DNA of 64,000 nt from Antedon mediterranea (taxonomy: Eukaryota > Echinodermata > Crinoidea > Comatulida > Antedonidae), in assembly GCF_964355755.1 (NCBI RefSeq), contig NC_092670.1:24477795-24541794 (forward strand), given 5' to 3'. The translations under genes and the position numbers were made by a program. This document shows positions 25,501 to 37,541 of this stretch, one piece after another. A model generated the notes under the pieces. It saw only the letters and a program-made list of their open reading frames with translations, had not been told where the DNA came from and did no database searches. Numbering within the stretch: the first letter of the stretch is position 1; each line of letters opens with the position of its first letter.

Positions 25501-26149
25501 ATTTTGCAACGGCGCAATTGTATAACCTTGCTCGAGAATGATGGGGAATCTGAATTAAGATCCAGATTAGTTCGTTTCAAAGAAGAAATTGAAAACAGCA
25601 TTCAGCTTGAAAATGGAGCCCAATCGGATGGTAAGTTTAAGTTAAATTAACTTTATTGTTTATCTATTGTCATGGATGCTAATACGAAGAACAATATACA
25701 AGCGATATTGTATACATTCAATTCGCAATACAATGCTGATGATTTGATGTTTGTAGTGCAATATACTGCTACTTTTTGTTCAGGAATTTTAAAACGGCAT
25801 ATTAAGCTGTATTCTCATAACTTGGACGGCATACTATGCTATCTGTATTGTAAACTTGTATAAACACAGCCCATGCATTTAATTTTTAATGAATATTCAT
25901 AATACCCATAATCAATTTCTGACCCAATTTGAAACATATAATAATACAAATTTAAAAAAAAAGATTCTCTATTTTAAAATTTTGTTTACACAGAGCTTCT
26001 AAAAAAATTATACAACTATTTAGAGGTCTATTAAATAATAGGGCCTTGGTTTATTCATCATTTCAGATGAGGACGACAGTACAGATGAGGAGGTTGAAGA
26101 TAATGCGGAGATGGCAAATGAGGAGGACGACTACACATTTCCGGGGTGA
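22519..26149 (+). CDS. Five-exon gene with ParB/sulfiredoxin-like middle domain (about 360 aa)
   Basis: Exons: 22519-22662, 23171-23405, 24599-25083, 25495-25630 and 26067-26149. ATG is at 22519 and the stop TGA at 26147. Residues 1-48 are a small start domain (MDWRFCVEEDNIAYLI). Exon 2 has CPFCKCK followed by a charged helix that may be a coiled coil and contains a KRTRIN basic patch. Exon 3 carries IFYSLGGNHLRTAL and LTKTESLRVASRHNFVTGNT. GGNH-x-R resembles box II of ParB-type domains as seen in some eukaryotic proteins; this assignment is inference. Exons 4-5 end in an acidic tail (EDDSTDEEVEDNAEMANEED). Phases agree except at exon 4, where the strong acceptor at 25486 would bring an in-frame stop; I use TTCAAG/GAA at 25494. 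Alternatively, the run of seven A at 25077-25082 hides an indel. No signal peptide is seen, so an intracellular, perhaps nuclear, protein is likely. Confidence 0.6.
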
Positions 26150-26289
26150 AAATAGCATTCATGATACTGGACACATGCCTTGCAGTCACATTTTATATAA
26201 CTTTTCAAATTAATTTATTAAATTTATTCTGTGCCTTGTGATGTTTATATATATACTGTATATACAATTGAGAGACTAGTACTGTTCCG

Positions 26290-26470
26290 CCGTACTACGA
26301 CAGTGGTCTAATGGTCATCTGCATATCAAGCAGAATGTTCCGGGTTCGGATCTTGGATTGGGCATTCTCACTGATTTCCTCATATTTATCGTTTAAAATT
26401 AAATAATTAAATTTCACTGGGCGGTTTAGAATTATTCTGTGCCTGTGAAATGTATATATCTTTTAAATAT
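26290..26470 (+). repeat. tRNA-derived SINE (type 2)
   Basis: A-box-like AGTGGTCTAATGGTCATCTG is followed about 30 bp later by a B-box-like GGTTCGGATCT, then a tRNA-unrelated tail. The head differs from the elements at 8388 and 53055, so it is a separate SINE family or subfamily. It lies just downstream of the ParB-like gene. Confidence 0.5.
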
Positions 26471-26732
26471 TTTCTACTACAATCACGTATAAATAGTTAG
26501 TAATGCATATAATACTTATTTTACTAGAAGCCGAGTTTAATTCATTCTAAATTAATAACCAGTGTTAGTGAATAAATAGTTAAAATTTATCAGTTCTTTA
26601 ATTCTTTGATGTACGGCTGAGAAAAAACACCTTATGAGTGTATTCATGTTTTGTCATTAATAAAAAGCTTGTATAGCACACTAAAACTTTGTCTACTAAT
26701 TATTTTTACAGAGAAATTCTTGTATTTCTGAA

Positions 26733-27096
26733 GTCATAAATTTTATGACCTAATGGCAGCTTCACAATCATGTCATAAATATTATGACTTATGTGAAAAT
26801 AGTCAATACCTTGAAGCCCGGAAATCACAGCCTCATGTACTATAACCAGTGTATTCCGAGACATAACATGTAGTTTTAAATTGTCATAAATTTTATGACC
26901 TAATGACTGCTAAATTAATGTCATAAATATTATGACTTATGTGAAAATAGTCAATACTGTACCAGGAAGCCCCGAAATTAGTGCTTCCTGTACTATACAC
27001 TATAACTAGCGTATTCCGAGACTTAACATGTACCTTTAAATTGTCATAAATGTTATGACCTAATGACTGCTAAATTAATGTCATAAATATTATGAC
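26733..27096. repeat. Tandem repeat (period 150-160 bp) carrying paired palindromes
   Basis: Three units each carry two 17-bp palindromes: GTCATAAATTTTATGAC (variant TGTTATGAC in unit 3) at 26733, 26883 and 27043, and GTCATAAATATTATGAC at 26772, 26920 and 27080. The spacers between the paired palindromes are 20-22 bp. The first palindrome varies and the second is invariant. Confidence 0.85.
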
Positions 27097-27910
27097 TTAT
27101 GTGAAAATAGTCAATAGGCAGCTACCATGTCGCTCGAATAATACACGCTGTTATCTGCTGTATATAGCCCATCACTTTATAACTTTTTTGTTGAATCTAA
27201 TATATTATTACCGAGTATAAGGTGGTTAGGAGCTAATAATACTAAGCTTTAGAGCTGAGTGGAAATGGGCCGCTACTACTGGTAATTACACCAAAGTGTT
27301 TTGTGTATGATAATCGAAGTGCAGCTAGCTCTGCCAACAAATGCATGGATTAATACATTCATTTATAAAAATAGTTTTTAACACTCAGCTAGCTTTTATC
27401 TCATTATCATAAATGAAAACAAAAAAGAATTGCCCTTTTCAGCTACAAATAAAAACATATCATCCAAACTAATAAACAGAAAAAAAGAAACAATTATTCA
27501 ATCAATATTATAGTTTATCGTTAAAGTAAGTTGATATATTTATGTTTCATTATACATTGTATTAAACTAGTTAATGTCGATGTATACATTTATATAAAAC
27601 AAGGTTTTGTTTATTAATATCTCAGCGTTACTAAAATCAAAATATAAAACAAAACAAATTATACGGCAAGTTTATGCAAATAAAAATAATTATAAGAGGA
27701 AATGTTTGTTATCGCTAAATTGTAGTATTTTGATAATATTGAAATCGATAAAAATCAAAATATGCATATTTTACGATTTTGTATACATTTTAGCTATGAA
27801 TGGCCAAAATTCAAGTAAATGTCGATTTTGTTGAATCTACACAGACGTATAATGTTTGTACTGAAAATAAAACGTGTTAATATCGGGTATCTCAAGAAAA
27901 ACAACATGCA
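27097..27910. other. AT-rich stretch without genes
   Basis: No recognisable coding sequence or RNA. The frame at 27607-27834 is lysine/isoleucine-rich and looks random. Confidence 0.5.
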
Positions 27911-28452
27911 AAATGCCATAAAATGATAATAAGTACATCAAAAACATTTCAGAAAAAATTGCTTCCACCAGAATTGTTTTATTCCTCTGTTGTTCAATCA
28001 ATCATTTCTTATTGTATTATTGTTTGGTTTTCTCATATCAATGTAAACAGTAAAAGTCAAATTCAGAGATTAGTAAACAAGGCCAGCAGAGTTATCGGTG
28101 TAGAAGTGAAATCTTTAGATGAAATGTTTAATACATTCATACTTAAGAAATTTGACACAATCTATGCAAGACCCATCACACCCATTACATTCAGACATCA
28201 TTATAAGTAGATCAGGAAGGGTTAGACTGACACAGGAAAAAATATCCACAAACCGTTTCAGATTTTCACCAATGTACATAGCATGCAATTTATTTAACAA
28301 AAACTTTTCAAGATAGTCACTTGTATCATTTGTATTTATTTATATAGTTATCACATCGTATTATTTCTTCTACTCAGGTGCAAAACATATCTCGAAATTG
28401 TTAACAATTTTGACAATTAAGTTATCTTGTATCTTGTATCTTGTAATTGTAA
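27911..28452 (+). pseudogene. 3' end of a 5'-truncated LINE
   Basis: Encodes ELFYSSVVQSIISYCIIVWF and, after a frameshift near 28140-28165, QDPSHPLHSDIIISRSGRVR and NRFRFSPMYIACNLFN. This is the usual C-terminus of a CR1/L2-like polymerase protein. The element ends in a short TCTTGTA repeat tail at about 28420-28450, as expected for a non-LTR element ending in a simple repeat rather than poly(A). Upstream RT domains are missing. Confidence 0.75.
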
Positions 28453-29715
28453 AATACAAATGTTATCAATAATTTTAAATTAAAAACCTTTTTAAATACG
28501 GATTTAGTGTTTTAAAAATCGTCAGGTTATTCCATATCTGAACAGATACAATTTACTACATTGATGTATTGGTTAAATATACAGTATATATTTTTTAATT
28601 CTTTACATTAAAACAATAATAAATTGAAGAAAGTGTATTAATTAATTAGTAAATCTATAAAAATCTTTACGTAATTATTAACAAAAATAAAATTGACTAA
28701 AGTATAGATTTACCTATGCAAAACATGATACATCTTCAATTGCTTTTCTCAATAAATATGTCCTATTTTATAACACGTCATTATTTAAAATATTACATCT
28801 TCTCACAGTGGGTTAATGAGGTGCAAGTGCTGAATTTACGTAATTGTATGATTCATTCATGTTTGATACAGAAATTAACATTGTTTATAAACCAATAGCT
28901 ATTTTAGTATGAAGCAGCTTTTATTATTATTATATTTTTATCATTACACAATTTTTTAATATTATACTAACTAATATATTTTTATTAATATTATTATAAT
29001 AATAATAATATATCAACAATTTGTTAAATAATATTTATCGCATAATATACAATCTACGATAATTTAGTTAATTGATATATAAAAATTTACTAAATCAATA
29101 ACATCATTTGAATAAAAGAACAAATCACACATCTACACATAATCAAACATCGTATAGGCCTACTCTATCTCTAACAATTTTTCTTCTATCGACTAAAGCC
29201 GAAGTATAGTCGTTATCTCGGGACCGTCCTATGGTTACCACAAGGTAGGCTTACTTCATTAAGGCTTCTATGAATGGATGTACTGGTTTGGGAGCATGAA
29301 CGCTATAGGTAGACCAAAGCCAGTACCGTTTTGATTACGATCAATCGGGAAATTACCTCATGACATTATGATTAAAAAAATATAATATTAAATGATCTAA
29401 ATACATTCTTACAAAATCTGTGTATGTTTTATAAGATTTGTGTTATACAAAATAGTTAGGCGGTAATTAGGAAATAGAACTACAGTGAAAAAATCTCATT
29501 CCATTTTCATTAGGCCTATCCAGATTATATAATTAACGCGATATGGAAAGCAACTGCGGTGGGAATTTACACAAATGTGTCAAAATTCACCATCTTAGTT
29601 TCACTAGCACATACAGATACAAATGATTGTAAATTTAACTTTTACGCAATTTACGTGTAAAAATACTATATACAATTGTGTACAACTATTTCTAGTAAGC
29701 TTACATAACATACAC
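28453..29715. other. Very AT-rich stretch without genes
   Basis: Holds TTATTA/ATAATA simple-sequence runs around 28920-29010 and otherwise unremarkable sequence. No gene seen. Confidence 0.5.
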
Positions 29716-29724
29716 ATATCAAAT

Positions 29725-30715
29725 GCCAACTTTTGTCATCTTAATTTCTTGTTGAAAGTTTGGTTTGCGGGAATTGCAAGTAAACATATGTACGATAGTG
29801 TACAGATACGGATTAATGCACGAGTTGATAGGAATTATGAATGATGCCGCCCAAACATATATTTCCTCTGGAATTTTCCACTTTCCGTCTCTGAACAAAT
29901 CCCCATCAATATGACAGGGAACCAACAGCAGAAATCGGTGAAAACTATTATACCTAATTCCCAAGCCCTTCTTGTTAGATCCTTTCGTATTCTTATCTTG
30001 TTAGCATTAGCTCCTGATCTCTTAACAGAGACGAAAATTGCGACATAGCTCGCTGCAATCACGATAAAACCTAAACTATTGAATCCAATAAAATGGCAAT
30101 AGCATACTTCCAGCCTGGCCATCGACTTCTTGTTAGTGGTAGTGCAAGGCAAACACTTTGTTTGCCATAGTAGTTTTCACCAAAATACGATATATTGATA
30201 AAGTCTACTCTGTTTGCAAGTGGAAGAAAACTGAGAACAACCTAAACTAACCAGCTAATACCGATAATAATTTTACATTTTGTACTGTTTAGCCGTTTTA
30301 TAGTGAAAGGGTTCACGGTGTGAACTGCACGCTCAATACCATCAATGTAGTTACAGAACATTTACTGAAGAGAGTAGAAATAGCACCGGCAAAGCTACAA
30401 AAAGGAAACTGCATTAGTAATGAGCATGGCTTGGACCTTATTAAAATTATTATTATTGTTGTCCTTGTTATTAAACCTTCGTGATAAAATAACAATTCCA
30501 TTACCAATGACAGATGAAACACCAATAACCAACATCAATACTCTTAACACTTCTCGTTTTAGTAAGTCTGCACAGGAAGCAAACGCATCTGTTGGTTTGC
30601 AGACATCAATGGCACCCACGAGACAACACAGGCTAAACAAATCTGAATATCTGAGAGAATTAAAAAAAAACAAAGTTGTAAAGAAATGTGATTTTGTACA
30701 TCTGTCCTGCCTCAT
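29725..30715 (-). pseudogene. Decayed LGR/relaxin-receptor-like GPCR
   Basis: On the minus strand, parts of a class A receptor of the leucine-rich-repeat (LGR/RXFP) type appear in order. The hinge is ADLLKREVLRV, TM1 is LMLVIGVSSVIGNGIVI, and TM3 is FAGAISTLFSKCSVTTLMV with an ERA triplet. Extracellular loop 2 is YFGENYYGKQSVCLALPL, and TM5 is GFNSLGFIVIAASYVAIFV. TM6 is ELGIIVFTDFCCWFPVILMG and TM7 is PINSCINPYLYT. TM2 is deleted just after MLITNAV. Frameshifts lie near 30405, 30338, 30090 and 29880, and there is an in-frame stop at 30244-30242 in TM4. The leucine-rich repeats are not visible upstream. LGR receptors often have the membrane part in one exon, so this could be a decayed duplicate rather than a processed copy. 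Confidence 0.82.
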
Positions 30716-31399
30716 ATATTTTTCATTTGCAGTTGCATTTAGCAGCTACTTTTGTACGGATTTAAATCAGCGTAGAAGATGGCATCGACAAGCTTAGCCA
30801 ATAAAGGGGACATTAAAGAGAATCAGTTGGATACAGTTCTGCGAAATAATTGGTAAGTCAACCTCTCCCAATACCGAACTGGTTTCACAGAAAATATGGT
30901 ATTCGGAATGTGTTTTTAATGGTAATGAATTTGGGACTGTTTGGGACTTTCTGGTTTTTGGAGAGTGTCATAATGAGAGAATTGGCTGTATTCTTTAAAT
31001 TGAAGGTCATAAAATATGAATGCGCGTACAGTTCCAAAACCATAATTAAATGTAGTAGGTGCTTGAACAGAAATAATAATAATAGTATTTGTAAGTGTAT
31101 GTGTATCCATGTCTTGTCAATACTTACAGTTCTTGTAATTCCTTCAGTTGTTCAAAAGTTCTATCTCTGTATTTCTGTAATTTGTTTTCCCTTAAGTCTC
31201 TATTAATAATATAAACAACCCGTTAAAACCACAATGATGTTTTCAAGTGAGTCGGTGAGAGATTGCGCAATGAATATATTTATATTGTTGGTTGGTAAGA
31301 TATGCTTTTGACTGGTACGTTTGGTCGAAAAAAAATGTACCAGTATCCGGTTTTTGTTTGTTTAAATTTAATTTACACTATTTGTATTTAAATTAAGTT
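30716..31399. other. Gene-free stretch
   Basis: The 118-codon plus-strand frame at 30850-31206 has no recognisable domain and probably arose by chance. Confidence 0.4.
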
Positions 31400-31690
31400 T
31401 TAATTAATAATTAAGTTATTGCATTACAGCACACACTTATAGTAGAAATCATTGATTTGATGAGACATGGTCTACCATTACCAAGCATGTTTATTCAATT
31501 TTACTGTATTTTTATCACTTTTTGATATTACTTGTGTTGTATTTTGTTTCATATCTATAGGGTATTTATTTGATTATAAATGTTACCCTATTACACCCAC
31601 AACAAAAAATTAAGTGAACGCCCCGAAAAAACCTTTCGCAAACAATAAACGCCCCGGGCGGCGCGTTTATTTGAAATAAAAATACGGTAC
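31400..31690. repeat. Dispersed repeat with AAACGCCCC motifs, copy 1
   Basis: Shares ATTTGATTATAAATGTTACC and CATATCTAT-type blocks, and the surrounding order of AAACGCC-like words, with 33800-34145. Old mobile-element debris; no coding content. Confidence 0.5.
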
Positions 31691-31722
31691 CTACCAACTA
31701 AATACAAAAATAGAAAGGTCGA

Positions 31723-32660
31723 ATGGTGGACAACAACATTAAAAAAAACAATAGAGACTTCAGACATATACAGAATAAAAATACTCACATTTTTTTCAGA
31801 GATGTCAAATCAGAAAACCCATGGGCTGGTAATGTACTCATTTTGTTCCCGGACAACTCCCTTCAAAGCAAATGTAAATCTTTGTGTATCACTCTGAAGA
31901 CAAAGCCTATTATAACCAAATATAAGTTGAATGATCAGGAATTAGATTGTGTTAATTCTCAAAGGGATTTAGGAGTTTTAATTGATAGTAAGTTAAATTT
32001 TTGTTTACATGTTAATTATGTTGTATCTAAGGCAAATAGAATGCTGGGTTTGTTATGGAGGAACTGTAGATTCATGTGCAATGTTGGAGCACGACAGTCG
32101 TGCGCCCCCACCTGGAATACTGTTCAGTCATTTTTAATTCAATTTCTTGTACTCAATCTCAGTGTATTTATAATGTTCAGAACAAATTAATTAGATTCCT
32201 TACTCGCACTTGTCCTAATTATAATGTTTCTCTTATTTATTTCTCTTGAAAATCGTAGAGTTGTTTTTGATATGGTTTTTTTTATACAACTCATTCAATT
32301 CCGTTTATGATTGTCCTATTGTTGCTTTGTTTAAGTTGAATATACCAACTTGTACTCGCAGCAAGTGTTTGCTTCACGTTCCTTGTGGTCGTGTTGAATG
32401 CACAAAACGAGGTATTTTTCAGCGGTTACCTAACACATTTAATAGGTTACTTGCTACTTTTTTGGATATTGATTTATTTTATGATAGTTTAAATGTATTT
32501 AAGGGTAAAATTTTTTAATCTCTTTAATGTTGTGATCTTTGTTTATGTTTTTGTTGTTTATTTGAATACATTTTATAGTTTATTATGTTTAGATTCAACC
32601 TGTTAGTGGCGGTTTCATCGCTGTTGGTTGACAACTGAATCAAAATAAAATTTAAAAAAA
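31723..32660 (+). pseudogene. 3' part of a LINE polymerase protein with poly(A) end
   Basis: The frame at 31723-32190 encodes CINSQRDLGVLIDSKLNF-like sequence (actual: VNSQRDLGVLIDSKLNF) and KANRMLGLLWRN, the region after the RT active site in Jockey/CR1-type LINEs. After a frameshift, 32246-32518 encodes CTRSKCLLHVPCGRVECTKR and FQRLPNTFNRL, the usual C-terminus. An A-rich tail follows at about 32644-32662. The catalytic part of the RT is absent. Confidence 0.75.
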
Positions 32661-32662
32661 AA

Positions 32663-33799
32663 GTAAACACAATGCCCAGTAAACATGCAAATTAACTACA
32701 TTGAACACTTTTTAATTAGCATTAACAAAAATTAAACGTAATTAAGATAATTAAACAATTACAATATTTCCAGAGATTTACTATATTGAACAATGGCATT
32801 ACAACAACAATTAAACGTAATCATAAGTAATAACAATCATGGAAGATGGTAAATATTGTAAATGCGCTTTAACATGCATACAAATATTTGTCTTCTGAAA
32901 TCACCGTCTTAAAACATTCGGTGGTCATTGTCTTGTTGTTTTTTAACTTCTATACATATATGCATCTATATATAAATTATGGTTAATTCTGACATAGGCG
33001 AGCACAATGCAAAAACTTTGGTACAAATCTCCGCCTTGGATACCTACTTTATCTATCTGAGATGTACCGCGAAACGTAGATTTGATAACATTAGTGTTCA
33101 CAGCGACGCTATTGTTCCATATTTCTATCTTAGGAAGATATTATAACGAGTTTTTTAACACAATTTATGATTTCAACATTAGATTTTCATCTCAATTTCA
33201 ATTCTTCCCGGTCAAAGTAATTTCCGGGTTTAAGATAAGTTCACCTTGCAACAACCTGGTTTCAAATATTTTCTCTCTTTTATACACAAGGGAGCAGTTA
33301 AAATAATAGATTTGACCCTAAAGGTGACTGGAAACAGGCACTTTCCATCAATCAATACAGTGTCCCTTTGGAAGATGAAAAAAAAACCAGATATATAGTA
33401 GGACTGGAGCTTAAGTTGGCCATTAATCATAGCCATTTCAGTTTTTTGTTTATTTTAAAACATACCGCGCGCGTGTGTGAAGGTACAGTAGTTAAATAAT
33501 AGGAATTATACTGCAAATTAATAAAGATCAAATTAAATATACGCCATAAAGAATCAGAATATATTGTGGGGAATAGTATTATAAAATTACATAGGGAGAT
33601 TTGATGATAAGACATTTTTCGAGTGAAATCCCGATAGCTGAGTTTTATTGAGTAAGCTTGCAGGAATAACTGTAGGCTATCTTCCTGTGTCCCGTTAGGA
33701 CCGAGATGTCTGCCCATGTTGCAAGCCGTAATATCTTCTTTCTTGGGCCCACTCTGTCACGGCAGTTAGTTTCAAAAGATGATTAAATTAAATAATGTA
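32663..33799. other. Gene-free stretch
   Basis: No domain-bearing reading frame; the frames here are short and of low quality. Nothing else recognised. Confidence 0.45.
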
Positions 33800-34145
33800 T
33801 TAATAATTATTAGGATGGTATTCATTTGAATAAACGCCTCTCCAATAAAACATCACTTTGAATAATAACCCCCCCCCCCCCAACCCAACTATCTAATAAA
33901 CGTCCATCCACATATTTATAACAACACAATTATACTATTTGTAGTAGAATTCACCGCACTGTTATTTACAATTTACCAAGCATTTGTTATTCTTTTTTAG
34001 CACTTTTCATATCTATTAGAGGATTTCATTTGATTATAAATGTTACCATATTATTAAAACTACAAAATTTAACATATATCCCTCGAATAAGCACCTCCCT
34101 CAAATGACCTCCGCCTCCCCAAAGGGCCCTACCAAACAATAAAAA
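33800..34145. repeat. Dispersed repeat with AAACGCC motifs, copy 2
   Basis: Related to 31400-31690, and contains a run of twelve or more C at about 33870. No coding content. Confidence 0.5.
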
Positions 34146-34295
34146 CTGTACTTTTAAATGTTATTAATCATCTAAAACACTGTGAAACAAAGTAGTTTAG
34201 TTTTACGAATGTCAAGCATTTTCAATAATGGTAACCGACAGAAAACGTATAAGGAGAACATTATCATTCCGAGAACCATCGTCTACACTTCCTAG

Positions 34296-34337
34296 AGGGG
34301 GAGCGAGCGAAGCGAGCTCACCCTCTAGTAGGCCTAT
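34296..34337. repeat. Small inverted repeat bounded by CTAGAGGG / CCCTCTAG
   Basis: CTAGAGGG and CCCTCTAG enclose GAGCGAGCGAAGCGAGCTC, itself nearly self-complementary. Probably the remnant of a short foldback element. Confidence 0.45.
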
Positions 34338-35784
34338 ACATTAAATACTTGTTAAGTAACTTAGATGTGAATATCTAGACCTAAATATGGTGTTGTTCAT
34401 TTATAGTTTTAAAACAAATCTCTAAATGTTTAAATATAACAAGCATACTTACAGTACTTCTAATGCTTTAAAACTATCAAATGAATTGGCTGGCAATTTA
34501 CAAATGTTTTCACGCATATTCCTTTAAAGTAGTAAAATAGTAAGATAAAATATTTTAAATAACTAAAAAGTAATGTTATCCTTTTTTATATCATTATTGT
34601 TACTTTTCAATACTTTATCCAAACTAATTAAAATTGTTAATTTTCCAAAATGAATAGTTGTTTGATGGTTGAAATAATATGTATATTTAAAAAATACACA
34701 TGTTAAACTCGCGGCATAAAAATTCACTTTTTACCTAAACTTTTAATCTGTTTTAATGCTAACACTTACCATTGAACATTAATAGGAAAATCTGTTTATA
34801 CAAGAAACAGAAACTGTAAGTTGAACTCTAGGTAACGTTGTTACACATTACGATTGGTGGCCTCCATTGTGTACGACTTTGTACACAGTGGGAAAGCCAC
34901 TTCGCGTTTTGACCGTTAAATCGTGTAAAATCGACTTACTTCCGCATTGACGATTTTGAAGCGCCACCTATCGTTGAAAACTGAAACCACGATTTTTCGT
35001 CGCCTAGCAAATAAGTGCTGTTTTATTTTAAGCTCTCATGAATATTTAAGAACCGCCCAACATTACCTATTATGGTAAAAGCATTTCCTAATAAGTATTA
35101 TTGAATAACCAATCGGGTTCCTTCAAAGAAACCGAAGCTAATACAATACATGTGGCGACTGAAGTCGGGACTCGTGAAATTTATAAATGTGGTAGTAACG
35201 ATTTGACTACTGTTTTGTTGTCCATTTTCTGAATAGTCGAAGGTGCATCCCAACAAATTAAAAAAATTATAATCAATTGTTTTATCAAGAATAATATTAG
35301 TTTAATCGAGTATGATATATTTCTATCCTGTTCAAAATGTGTTGGTGTATTCTCAGGCCTCGAAAGGTAGGTACATTTTCTAGCTGTGAGCGTGGTTTCG
35401 GCAACGCGAGACACGTGTGTCAGTATAGGCGATAGCGAGACGTGTGTTGTACTGTGTTGATGCTGATCCGATAGTCGTTAAGTTGTACTGATTACGAGTA
35501 TCATTGGTCCTGGCCGGCCTAGCCTGGTGATCTGATCCCCCCCCCCCCCCAACAAAATACTTTTTTTCAATCAGTATTAATATTATTATTTTATTTTTCA
35601 TTTATTATTTGATTTATTAGACTCAATAGATGCCTAGCTAGACTACTAGTACTAGTAGGCCTAGATTATATAAATAAATAATAGTAAACACTGTAAGTGT
35701 AATTTAATTAATAAAATACAGCTTTCATTTGCCTTACTTTTATGTCATCATATAATATTATAATTATATATACAACCAGACATT
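34338..35784. other. Gene-free stretch
   Basis: Contains a poly-C run near 35537-35551 and no recognisable gene. Confidence 0.45.
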
Positions 35785-36252
35785 AAGAAGATTAACCAAA
35801 TTCACACTAGAATCCGACTTGGTTTCAGCTGTCTCAATTCGCATTTATTCTTACATGGACTTCGGGACAATCCAAATTGTACTTGTGGCTTTAATGTTGA
35901 GAATCCGCTTCATTTCTTATGTTACTGCCCTAATTATAATACACAAAGAGATATTCTACTTGTAAGCGCTAACTCAATTATTGAGGATATCTTAGCCAAG
36001 TTTTCTTTAACATTTAATTTTACATTTTTAAGTGAAATTTTTATTTTTGGTTCCGATCTTCTTTCGAATTGTGAAAATGCTTTATTATTTTATTATGTAC
36101 AACAATTTCTTGTTAATTCTGGAAGATTTAATTGATGTTTCTGTTAGTTGTTTTAAAATGTTGTATTTGTTAATCTGAGGCGCCTTGAAGCTAAGATGGT
36201 TCCATCTTGTAAGGCGCCTCTGTGTAATATACTGAATAAAAAGAAAAAAAAA
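35785..36252 (+). pseudogene. 3' end of an RTE/Jockey-like LINE
   Basis: An open frame (about 35785-36135, TGA stop) encodes RIRLGFSCLNSHLFLHGLRD, then NCTCGFNVENPLHFLCYC, a C-x-C...H....C..C cysteine/histidine cluster typical of LINE C-termini. A strong terminal hairpin (36177-36220) and an A-rich tail follow. Everything upstream is missing, so this is a 5'-truncated insertion. The frame has no stop, so the insertion is not very old. Confidence 0.75.
36177..36220 (+). other. Strong hairpin at the LINE 3' end
   Basis: GAGGCGCCTT pairs with AAGGCGCCTC, and inside it AAGATGG pairs with CCATCTT around a two-base loop. Stem-loops near the 3' end are known recognition elements for reverse transcriptase in some LINE families (CR1/L2-type, such as UnaL2); here that role is inferred. 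Confidence 0.7.
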
Positions 36253-37540
36253 AAGACATTAACATTTTTTTAAATAATATTTATTATTTTTTCTGACACT
36301 TTCAGGAATCGTTGATGATGCAGAGTTCTTTGTCTTTGTGACTTCAAACTGAGAGTGAAGTGGATAAAAAGATGACACCGGTACCTACCGACATTGTCAT
36401 ACCCAAACTATAATTTAATTATTTAAAACAAAATGTTGAATTACAAATATATATGTATGTTGCAGAGGATTTAGATGAATTACAATACAAATATTTATGT
36501 TGAATGCAAACCTACTACACTATACTCTGTAAATTATGTTATTGTCATGTGGTAGACCTTAAAAATTGAATATTTATTGTATGTTATTGTTAGGCCTATT
36601 TTATATTTTATTAATACTGTATTAGTTTAATATTACTGTTATTATAATTTATATTATACAGTACTAGTTTGTACATGTTTTTACCCAAAAAAATGAATAA
36701 ATAATTTGTTATTCAATCTAATTGCTTGTTTGTTCATCAATAACAAAACAATTGTAAGCAAGTATATAACAGTTCTTGTTAGCCGCTTATTTCAGGTCAT
36801 ATTATTAATATTAGCTAGGCCCGACGCGCCCGATCACAACGTCACTACGTGACTTTCCGCCCCTGAAACAATCGGTCGCTAATAGGGCTAGGCCTCGGAC
36901 TCGTATAAAAGCTATTATAATAGTTATGATAAATATTCCTCAACTAAAATGTATACTGTGATAAATAAACAAGTAATAATATACGTTGTATTGGAATGTA
37001 TTTATTTATATGAATTCTTTTACGCGGACAATTATAAACCTCGCGTATATCGTTCGATATAAATAAATTCATAAACACGATGACGATGGAACAAATAGTG
37101 GTACCTTTAGTTTGAATAGTCGGAGCTGCATCCCAACCACCGAATTTTGTATCTTAATATCGTATTCTGTAGATTATTAATTTTTCTAACAGGGATTTTA
37201 AATTCAGGACTGTTCAATTTTTCTAAATATTTTATTTTAATGATTTTCTAGGGTACAATTTCGGAAAAAAGACATTGGTTGATTTTGCCGTTAAATTACA
37301 GATTATCGTTTTGTTCAAATACATTTAATTTTACATGACAATATATTAAAACCATTTATGAATTTATTTCACTAACAATATTTTTCCGATAATCAGCTAA
37401 ATTTACAAATATTGTGTTTTTCCAACACCCTAAAATTTAGCAATTTTGAACTAAATTAGAAAAGTAGGGCGCCCTCTCCGAGTCGAAATTTGACACGATT
37501 TGTCGACTGGCTGTCCCACTGTACAACGACGATGCATAAG
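36253..37540. other. Gene-free stretch
   Basis: AT-rich with short TTATTA runs; no gene seen. Confidence 0.5.
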
Positions 37541-37541
37541 C

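Noticed and set aside
26733-27096. CRISPR-like array
   Set aside because: Animal DNA; the units are 150-160 bp with similar, not unique, spacers, and no cas genes are present.
30420-30797. 125-codon plus-strand open frame
   Set aside because: It is the antisense shadow of the TM1 region of the GPCR pseudogene; composition is random and no domain is seen.
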